A DNA stretch of 64,000 bases from Fulvia fulva (Eukaryota; Ascomycota; Dothideomycetes; Mycosphaerellales; Mycosphaerellaceae): assembly GCF_020509005.1 (NCBI RefSeq), contig NC_063015.1:5938501-6002500 (forward strand), given 5' to 3'. Every line of letters starts with the position of its first letter. Positions within the stretch are counted from its first letter, which is position 1. Of the stretch, positions 55,455 through 64,000 are shown in pieces. The position numbers and the translations under genes are program-made. Below the pieces are notes generated by a model. That model did no database searches, was not told the DNA's origin, and was given only the letters and a program-made list of their open reading frames with translations.

Positions 55455-57513
55455 GATGATCGAGGCTCGATCGCATCACAGGATCGTTCCAAGCATGCTT
55501 CTGTCCTGCATGGCGATCTGCTAGGGCATGGCTCGCTTTGAGCTCAGGGCAAAACATCAGAAGACCGCACAACGGTACAGATTGCATAGGTTGAGAACCA
55601 CAGGGCGTTTTGCTTTTAAATGACACGATATGGGGACACCAGAGAACAAGCCGGGGCTCAAAGCCAGTACATAGCTTGAATTGAACGTGCATTGCTGTGC
55701 ACAGAACGCGTTTTCCAGGACTTCCAAATCTATCTTTGCTGCTCTTACGCGAAGGCTGACTGATCTGAGGCCATAGATCTACTTGGAACGATCCAATTAT
55801 CGTTGGAGCTCACCCTCAGCATCATGATCTCATCAGATCATGCCCGTCTCGCCCGCAAGCTGCTACTAAACGGCCGCTCCCGCTTTCACCTACATAAACC
55901 CCTAACATAGTGCTTACCTCATCCCAGCATCTAGGCTGAAGACCACTTTAGGTGGTACCAACACTTGTTCCCAAGCAGTTCTTGGGTTCAAGTTGCTGTA
56001 CGTAAATTTCCGTGGTTTCGTGAAACAGGTGCACTTCATTGGGATCGCAACCTTTGAGGATGCGATTACCGTGGCAGGTGATCGTCCCCATGCCTGGCGG
56101 AAAACACCAAGCTTAGCTTGGATCAATGCGCAATCTACGGGCGGTTGCGTATAATGTTTTGGACTTTTTTTGGTTGGTGGGTGGTAAGTGGGGGATGATG
56201 GTAGTGGATTAGGTGTTTGCTTTTTGCTTGTGGTTGTGGTATGTGGAGGTGGATGTGATATCGTTGGTGGTGCGTGCTAGCTTGGTAAAGCTGTGAGTTC
56301 GAGCGGTCTTGCAGCTTCGATCAAAGCATTGGAGCTAGCATTCAAACTTTTTGCGATCTGCTTCGACGTTGCTACGAAGATAGCAAGTACAACTTATCTT
56401 TATCGCGAGCAGACAACACGGTCTCACTCCACAGCCATGCTGTCTGCTCTGCTGTGGTGCACCGCACGGTTGCAGGGAAAAGATCAATAGAGATCTTGCA
56501 CTTCCGGCACATGGTAGACGCGTATCTTGGCACTGAGTTCATGTCAGCACATATCGCGCTTCCGCGAACGACGGAAGCAGAATAAAGGAAATACATGCTC
56601 CATCGCTACTCTACATCTTAGCATTAGAGCAGCTAGGAGCGTAGATATGCTGGCGTGTGTTGATAATGCAGTGGCTGCGGCCCTCGGTTCGCGCCCTATC
56701 GCCAGTATTCTACTCCAGCAGCTCTTGACACACGTTCAATAAGATGATAGAGCGTTGTTTAGACTACGCAGCCGAACTAGTGCAGATGAGCAACGACAGG
56801 CTGCCAACGATGACAGAGAAAGCTTCACGATCTACAGTGGGGCATGTCGACAGATACCCATCTATTGCAACGATGTGCACGGCAGGTCTAGTTACTCGTT
56901 CCCTCATGTCCTTCTACACAATGATCAGATCCTGCTATTCTGTATCCCTTTCCATCAAAGAACAATTTGTGACAAAGGAAGACACAATGTAGAGACAGAT
57001 CTAGATCTCTTTGTAGGAAGCGAGGAGCAAGCTCCAGATTGACCCTTTCTTCGCAAGTCAACTGTAGGGGCCACATTGTTCCCCGATTACTCCACGATGA
57101 GCATGTGTTACGCATGCGACAGATGTTCTTCAGGGTCAAGAAGTGCCTAGGTGCCGCGTAATGTGTTTTCAGTGATACAAGGCAGGCCATTCGTGCAGTC
57201 AAGCTTCACGCCGAGTCATTGAAACTATCTAGCTTTGGGCCTGTGGTTGGAGGCCGTTGTGACGGATTGAATAAAAGGTTGGCGACAAGATCGAAGCTCC
57301 TGGGTCTGGATGCAGAGTATTGAGAGCTGTCGAAAGGGTAGTTGGGTGCATGATCACTTGCCATCTCCAGAAGGGCTGTCGTGGGATATTGTAAAGAGAG
57401 TAAAGGCGTTCGCGCTGGGTCGTGTGCCCAGCAAAGCTGATCCATGGATAGGGCGCAGCTCGTTAAGAGCTGACAGTCGACTTCAGGTGACATGAGGAGG
57501 TGTGTTCTTCTCA
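55455..57513. other. Intergenic stretch of about 2 kb
   Basis: Several short frames (for example 56293-56490, 56527-56742 and 57206-57517 minus) show no domain or splice support. The 57206-57517 minus frame, starting MMRRTHLL, is the least unlikely. No repeats or RNA genes seen. Confidence 0.35.
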
Positions 57514-59178
57514 TCAATCCCTCGTCTCTCTCAACGCCTGCCCAAGCTCAGTGCCATTGTAAGCAGTCTGAGTTCCATCCATGATCAGAAGCTGCGCTAG
57601 CGAGCACTCCATCTCCTCCGAATCTGCTTTGGCCAGGTCCAGACTATTCTCCCCAGCACACACCCGGCAAGACTCCAAGTCGCATAGGATTGCTGAGGTC
57701 TCTTCGCACTGCACGCGCAGCGGATCACGAATCGTCACTGTGCAATGACGTGCATGAGGCACTGTCGGAAATGTCCGGTTGTTGGATGCGGCAAGATCCA
57801 GAAAGGGAGAAAGGCGATGATAGAGGTGGTCGCCGATTGCGAGGACCTCAGTGCTGTGGATTTGATATATGCTCGTCGAGCTGATCAGTTCGTTGCTGCC
57901 ATCTGGTGTCCTGCCTAGTATCCTCCGGATGCGCGACGCAGTTGACTCAAGGCCACCCAGTTGCGCTTCATCGTCTGCATGCAACATTTGCGAATTTCGT
58001 GGTTCTTGGTACTCAGGCGATGGTAAGCTGCGGATGTCGCGTTCCGGGCGTACATTGTGTAAACGAAGAGGCTTCCGCTGGCGCGTATTCTCGTTCACGG
58101 GCTAGATTGCACTTGGCACTTCGCCGGCCTGCTCCAGGATTAGTCTGAGACTGTTAGACCCAGGCGCTGTTACTGCTGCGTTGAATCGATAGTTGCTTGG
58201 CGTGCGTGCTTCCTGGGCAGTATCCTCAAGGCCTGACATCTCGTCCTCGCTGTCCTCCAACCCTATATCGGCCGGATCGCTGGCATAGTCCGCATCATCC
58301 GAGCTGTTCTCCTCTGCCTCAACTTCGGACAGGCTGCGGACTCTGGCTGACTTGCCCGTGCGCTGAGCGGATGTGCCTTTGCCGACCTTGTACCTGGCGA
58401 GGTTTGTACCGCCACGCTTCCGAACCCGACCATCACCAGTTCCTCTGCTCTTTCCTTTGATTGGAACTTTGCTGGTACGGGTCTCCTTCTTGCCTTCGAC
58501 GCCAGAGTCGTCAGTCTCTGGAAACATCTTCTTCTCGGAGAAGAAAGTAGTCGTGGCCCAAGAACCTGGGTTGTCGAAAGTGTCGTTCAGCTTTCTCTTC
58601 AGCTTCTGCAAGGCCTTGAACTTTGGTTCGTACAGTGCGTTGTGATTCGCCACAAGCATATCGTCTTCCGAGTCGAGCTCTGCTTCAATGAAGTTGCCGT
58701 AAGCATCCCATTGAAGTTTGACGTCGAAAGCAGCGACATGCCATTTCTTATACTCAACTGGAGTAAGGTGTTGCTTGCTCTCTCGCCATCGCCTGTCCTC
58801 GGCAAGCTGTGCTTCCGATATACCTAGAGCAGTCTCGAGATCGAGGTCGTCCTCCTCGGGCTCTTGTTTCACCCTCATCAGTCCGCCATCTCGCGTAGTC
58901 ACGACATTGTTCGACAGTCGACGCCTGCTCTTGCTGCCGCTTCCCATAGTGTGCTACACAGCAGAGCCGCTTTTCTCACTTGGACCTCGGGGTCGCTTCT
59001 GGCCCGAAACTTGCGACTCGGGCTTGAAATAGTCGCCGTCGTTGTAACGCTCCACGCCTTTGGCCTTTCGCTTTGCCCTGGTTCCTCCCGTGCCAGCGCT
59101 GTCTTCGATGGCCTTGAACGCGTCTTCTGCCGTTGGCACCGTGTCGTAGCTCCAGTTCGCCTTCTTCCTCATTGTCAC
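57514..59178 (-). CDS. Orphan nuclear-type protein, one frame of about 555 codons with two in-frame TAGs
   Basis: Three successive long frames, 58954-59178, 58102-58947 and 57514-58098, are in the same phase and separated only by TAG at 58954-58956 and TAG at 58102-58104. The last frame has no ATG at its start (GTG at 58098), as expected if it continues the one before. Read as one, it gives an N-terminal Lys/Gly-rich part (KKANWSYDTVPTAEDAFKAI), a middle with EPEEDDLDLETALGISEAQL, HLTPVEYKKWHVAAFDVKLQWD and a basic GTGDGRVRKRGG patch, an acidic stretch, and a C-terminal segment with two Cys pairs (ILCDLESCRVC). The true stop is TGA at 57514. Both TAGs are followed by C. The N terminus may need an upstream exon. 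Family unknown. Confidence 0.6.
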
Positions 59179-59884
59179 ACGCGAGTAGCCGGACTTCTGG
59201 TAAGGAATCTTTGGCTTGGGCTCTCGAAAGTGGTCTATTCGCGCATCGGCAACATTTGAAAGTCAAGAGCTGCTGGCAGGTGGCGGCTTTCGAGATAGTG
59301 CCTCGGTGTTGTGCTACGGCAGGAAGAGACGGATGAGTAGTGGCGTCGTAGTCGCAGTCAGTCTTGTAGCTCGAGGGTGTTGCGTAAAGTTGTCGCTAAT
59401 CGATGTTGCAGAGTTGAGAGGGTTATGGCTGACTTCGGGAGAAAAACTCGCGACATTGAGTATAATTTGGACACCGCAGAGGCTGAACGCCCCGCTTCCT
59501 GCGATATCCTATGCATTCTCAGCAAGTGTGTATACAGAGCTGCTCGGCGAGAGGATTTCTGACGGTGAGAGATGGCTCCTAAGTCTGTAGTCTGACGGCA
59601 AAGAGATGAAGTAGGTCTGATTATCGACAGCAGCTGGTACGCGTGAAGCAATGCATTGAGCGCTCGCTATCGACAGATTGACACATGATGAATATATGGC
59701 CTGTAGGATTGATCGTATGGAATGAAGAAGCGGTGCTGTACGATAGACTGCGAACGCTGGTAATGCCGATCGATAAATGATCCCAGCTCGACGTTTCACG
59801 CTAATGCTATGGCTGCCGAGCTCCGAACATGTCAACAAATTTTTCGCTCCGCTTCGTGCCCTCCTTTCCCTCCTCGGCAACATC
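59179..59884. other. Intergenic or upstream exon region
   Basis: In the frame of the gene above, 28 further codons upstream of 59178 are open (including a KPKIPYQKSGYSRV phrase) until a TGA at about 59263. An acceptor-like GAATAG at about 59240 with a TTGAC branch suggests the real first exon lies further up. Otherwise only weak frames. Confidence 0.35.
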
Positions 59885-60436
59885 ATGGCGGATCGTAAGC
59901 ACCCCTACACTTTGCATGGCATAGCATAGCTGTGCTCAACAGCATGACTCTCCTGCAATGCTTTCATCGATACTAATGCGTTCATAGCCAACCAAGAACT
60001 CCAAGGCATCATCGGGCGCCTCGAGCGCCGCGACACCCTCAACTGGCCTGGGCCAACACCACGCCTCCGCGCCGCCGCCGCCACCTCAGAGCTTGGCAAG
60101 CTCACCCTGGACTCGCCATCCGCGGCTGCAATGCTCGGGCCTGGCCAGCCCAACAACAACAACACCGCCGGAGGCCTGGGGAGTGATGACCCCCAGGTCT
60201 CAGAAGAGACTACAGACGACTGGTTGGTGCGGCTGCAGAGGGAATGGGTGGAGGAGGGAGGAGTGGCGAAGGAGGGGGGAGAGGTGGAGATGGGAGAGAC
60301 GGACGGAAGTGGAGGAGAGGAGAGGGCGGTGGTGGTGGCGAAGAAGGTTCTGAGGGGAGAGGGGGTCAAGAGAGGCCGGGGCGGGCCTGGAGTTAATTAC
60401 TCCAACCCGGCGTCTGGGTACTCGCGGTGGAGATGA
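59885..60436 (+). CDS. Small orphan protein, 152 aa, two exons
   Basis: Exon 1 is only 10 nt (59885-59894, ATGGCGGATC) followed by GTAAGC; the 93-nt intron has a TACTAAT branch and ends TTCATAG at 59987. Exon 2 (59988-60436) continues in frame: MADPNQELQGIIGRLERRDT. The rest is Gly/Glu-rich, with TTDDWLVRLQREWVEEGG and a C-terminal GVNYSNPASGYSRWR. The tiny first exon was missed by simple ORF reading. Function unknown; likely soluble. Confidence 0.65.
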
Positions 60437-60902
60437 GAGCTGATGGGATGGCGTTCGCGGCAGGTGGCCTGGGAGGCGGAGTGGAAGGTGAGGAGGAAGA
60501 GGAAGCAGGTGGCGCGCTACGGCGCATAGAAGCTCTTGTTTTTGTTTTTGTTTCTGGGGTGCTCGCAGCGGTGGCTGCATCAATGACATTGCGGACTTTT
60601 TGGTCCTGCTTCAAGCGCAGGAAGCGCTTCCGACTTCGCTATGCTGTGCACTGCCTCTCACGTTCTCATCCTACTGTGCTGCTCGTTTTGCTGCCCGCCT
60701 TGACAAGCTGTTAAAATTCACCTGAGTGGGGCGAATTCGCCTGTCAAGGCTTGGCACGATTCTCAAAGCATCCCGAGACCTTCATCCCACTTCCATCCCA
60801 AACACCATCGCCAATCTCTTCATAGGCGTCGCGCAATAACAAGATACTCACCCACTGTCCAGTACCACACACCGCGTGTTGCCTTCCTCGCCTTGGCCCA
60901 CC
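60437..60902. other. Intergenic stretch
   Basis: Separates two plus-strand genes. Open frames on both strands at 60393-60714 are mirror shadows. The last 60 bp are the likely leader of the gene at 60903. Confidence 0.4.
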
Positions 60903-62518
60903 ATGCCAGCTCCTGCAAATGGCGCCTGCGTTAAGTGGGACGACCACCCGGAGATGCGAGTCGGCTTCGCAGTACTACACAGGGAGCTCGAAATGAGCAG
61001 TCGCAATCGTGTGAAGGTCATGAACGTCGCCTTCGAGGACCAGCTGGAAGCCTGTGGCTATCCGGATGGAGTTCCAGAAGACATGTTTGACACACTCGAG
61101 TCTGAGTGGCGCGAGGTATGTCTCAGAGCACAAACAGTATGACCAAAGATAGATACTGACATCGCTTGTGACAGAGACGCAAGACTCAGAACGCGTGGAA
61201 GTGGAGATTTACCGACGCCCAGAGAAAAGCGATGGAGGACAAACTAAAACCAATCGCAACTTCGTTGGGTATCGATACTACTCAGCAGGGCAACACAGCA
61301 TCACAGGCGACTTCAAACGGACGAGGAGTACGAGCAGCAGCGAGCGCAGGAGATGACGAGGAAGAGAATAGGGAGGGCGAAGTCGACGATGCAGAGCGTC
61401 AGGACACCGACAACGACGACGAATTCGTCGAGCGAGGTCGCCAATCTAGACGCGGTAGAGGCAGGGCAGCTACTACCAGCAGAGGTCGAGCCACCACAGG
61501 CAGAACTTGCGACACGAACCGCACTCGCAGCGCTGCTACATCCAGAAGCACTGCCGCTCCCGAGAACAAGAAGAACCCAGCGACCAAAGTCAAGCAACCG
61601 CGCCAGCAGAAGCTTCGGCAGAGCGCCATGCCGTTGGCTCAGAAGTTCAAGAAGGTAGGCGATCCCGTCCCAGAGCCCGGCTTTGCACCGCTCGAGAGCA
61701 CTACCGAGTATTTCAATCAACCACCCGTCGACAGTGGCTGGGTTCTGCCTGGTGATGATCCGAGACCACTACAGGATCAGGAGGCAGAGCAGAGGGGTCG
61801 CGAAGGTGGAGAGTACGAAGAGGAGGATAATGAACAAGATCCCGAAGATATTGAAGGCGGAGCGCAGTCCAATCCGATTCCTATCGACAGCGATGCCTCT
61901 GACTCGAACTCCAGCGACGACGACGAAGAGCCCGCACCTCAGAACGGACGTCGCGCTCAAGGTCAACCGGAAAACGGCGGCTTCGACGATCTGGAAGAAG
62001 ATGAAGAGGACGATGAGTACAACTTCGGCGAGCCTGCAGCGTCAGGTCCATATCCTCGCGATCATAAGCGTTACGTGCCTCCGGGCAAGAACAAGCCTTC
62101 CGCCAGACCATCAAAGACGACAGGCAAGGCCACCAGCCTGAAGAAGGGTGGAGAGAAGAACCAGAAGACTAGCGCCTATGACAACCCGTATGACAACCCC
62201 CATGACAAGATCAGCGACGACGAGCAGGAAGACGGCCTCTTCGACCCCGAGGACGAAGGTACTCCGCCACGAGGCAAGATGTCGAAGTCTGCAGCAGGCA
62301 AGGTGGAGACTGGCAAGAAGAAGAGTCAGAAGAACGAGAACACTACACAGAACAAGACCAAGGATGCTCATCACGACGATGGCCTCTCTTTCGACGACGA
62401 GCCAGAGAATGAGGGAACTCCGCCGCCAGTCCAGAAGACCCAGCCGGCTCCAGGCAAAGAATCTGGTTCTGGCAAGAAGGGTCGTTGGGGCAAGAAGCGT
62501 CCAAGCAACTTTGAGTAA
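60903..62518 (+). CDS. Acidic/basic low-complexity nuclear-type protein, 518 aa, two exons
   Basis: Exons 60903-61115 and 61175-62518 join in phase 0 across a 59-nt intron (GTATGT donor, ACTGACA branch, GACAG acceptor). The N-terminal 100 residues form a compact helical region (KWDDHPEMRVGFAVLHRELE; EDMFDTLESEWRERRKTQNAWKW). The rest is disordered: an RRGRGRAAT patch, Asp/Glu-rich tracts, GTPPRGK and GTPPPVQ repeats, and a basic end GKKGRWGKKRPSNFE. Such composition is common in chromatin or ribosome-biogenesis factors; no domain is recognised. Ends in TAA, and contains no internal TAG. Confidence 0.7.
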
Positions 62519-63427
62519 GCGCAAATCGAACGTCAATTGCTTGAGGCGGCATTGTCGATGCCGCATTTGGCTGTGAGTATTGATGGGGATGTGCGAAGGG
62601 TATGATCGGCTTTGTTGGGACTGCGGGAATTCGACAATAGCGATGATGGCTCTGGGACAAAGCGAATGACTTTCGAAAGCGGAAGAGAAACGGGTGAGTG
62701 ATACATAATGAACAAAAGACCGCTTTCTCTTTGTGCGTGTGTCTTGCCTTTGTTCTCAATGCCCACTGTTGCTCCTCCAAATATACCGCATGGGGTTCTG
62801 GGATCGTCTGTCCACCAGTAGTCCCAGACACAGACTCATTTGTATCTGCCTTGTCTTTCTTAAGCCAGCAGGGAGTCTGTATCTTTGGTTCGAATGCCGA
62901 CCAACAGGTGTAGTTGAGATTGGCCTTCTGGACATGAGTGGTGAGCCGTCTGTGCAGCTACTCGTCCTCAATTTGCAACGCGCTATGGGAAATTACGCCC
63001 CGTGATCCTGCTCGTCACGCTCGCAAGGTGCTGCTAACACCCTTCTACGACGACCCCAGCATCAACTTTCTGGTTTATATATCACTGCTTATCGTAGTTA
63101 GGGTTTATGCACAGCCGAGCCAAGGGAAGGCTGACATGTCTTAACAGCAAATCTCACGGGCCATGTCAGGTCCTCAGGAACATGGGTCTGCTAGAGAGAT
63201 AAGCGAGCAGAACTGACGAGTAGGACGAGTGGAAGCGGAAGCTTGCGTTGCGTTTGTTCAGAGGTTTGATGTTTACTTTGAGTCTTCACTACGATCACTA
63301 CTACACTCCTCGTTTGATGCCTCTCACTTTGATCTCTCGTCAGCTCTCGCGGCAATGGCTATTAGGATATCTGCAAATCTTATGCGTATCATCCATCCAC
63401 CAGCATCCGTACATCAGAGGAACATAC
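62519..63427. other. Intergenic region, possibly holding a last exon of the gene at 63428
   Basis: On the minus strand a GTATGT donor follows at once after the TAG at 63428, and an acceptor-like CCTAATAG near 63357 starts an open stretch of about 55 codons (PLPRELTRDQSERHQT). If UAG is passed, this would be the next exon. Nothing else is supported. Confidence 0.3.
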
Positions 63428-64000
63428 CTAAGGACGCCTTCTCATCTTCCTCTCAGCCACCGCCTTGGCATCCCATGCCTGCACCGCAGCGTTGTTGATC
63501 TCCCCCTCCTCCACCCATATGTGAGGCGAAGCAGCGTTAGCTGTCCATCTCACATAGTAACACCCCTTCCTCTCGCCCACAGTGACCAGGCCTCTCGCTG
63601 CCTGGTTCTGATGGGCCGGCAACTGTTCACCGTGCGGCGCAGCCTTGCCATCCTGGAACAAGCGCCAGATCAGATCTTGTTGCCTACCTTCTTGCGCCAT
63701 GCCATCGGCAGTGCCTTCATTCTCCTCCCATAACTTGCCGTCGTACCAGGGGTAAGTCGGCTTGCTGAGATCAGTGTTCATCTTCCTCTGCTCCTCCAGA
63801 AGTGCACGCACTTCGCGAGAGGCAGGCTTTCCTTCTCCATCGTCGAGCTCCACGGTTGCCGCCGCTGCCTAAGATCTAGTAGAGGCGAGGCGAGTGTGTT
63901 TCTTAGAGACGTTGCTTCGCTGAGGTCCACTGGCTGTCTCTCCATGATCTGGGTCATCTTCGGAAGGAGCTGGACTGCTAAGTCGCCGCTTCTTCTTGTG
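63428..64000 (-). CDS. Orphan protein, partial (5' end beyond window), with internal TAG
   Basis: The frame enters from the right edge with a basic Lys/Arg and Ser-rich segment (KKKRRLSSPAPSEDD), meets TAG at 63869-63871, and continues in the same phase AAAATVELDDGEGKPASREV through a structured part with DLIWRLFQDGKAAPHGEQL and KGCYYVRWTANAASPHIWV, to a TAG at 63428 directly followed by GTATGT. The second half has no ATG at its start (first GTG at 63853). Alternatively the first TAG is the end of an intron with acceptor CTTAG, though no good donor is visible. Function unknown. Confidence 0.5.

Overview
The window reads as nuclear DNA of a filamentous ascomycete, most likely a Dothideomycete-type genome (inference). 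The grounds are short 50-60 nt introns with GTAAGT-like donors, CTGAC/CTAAC branch points and CAG/TAG acceptors, a Pol III tRNA with an intron-like insert and T-run terminator, F-box and RING-H2 genes, and many small orphan genes. There are no operons, ribosome binding sites, CRISPR arrays or recognisable transposase, polymerase or phage genes.

Layout. 1-17.4 kb: a tRNA, an orphan gene, two degenerate tandem arrays (about 245 bp and 90 bp units), a RING-H2 gene, an RS-rich gene and a large secreted protein of nine cysteine repeats, ending with an F-box gene. 17.4-41 kb: a repeat-rich accessory region almost without long ORFs. From 25.9 to 36.4 kb its minus strand carries at least 20 regularly spaced donor / short exon / acceptor units, several plainly tandem duplicates; 20-25 kb holds further tandem repeats and some plus-strand intron signals. 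41.6-56 kb: small lineage-specific genes, including paralogue pairs in which one copy is frameshifted, a three-gene BTB/BACK-like family and an epoxide-hydrolase-like enzyme. 57.5-64 kb: nuclear-type low-complexity proteins.

Two signals stand out. First, the micro-exon array, an architecture foreign to ordinary fungal genes. Second, otherwise continuous reading frames broken only by TAG: at 13427, 58102, 58954, 63869 and several times in 41.9-42.7 kb, with two further TAGs (41938, 63428) lying directly before a consensus 5' splice site. Several downstream ORFs have no ATG at their start. Readthrough or partial sense decoding of UAG would explain this; nonsense mutation or RIP-type CAG-to-TAG change is the main alternative.

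Frameshifts in three small genes (about 6080, 45910 and 48165) may be real decay or assembly error. Function is assigned only where motifs are visible; most genes here are unrecognised orphans. Exon models are read by eye and unconfirmed by transcripts.
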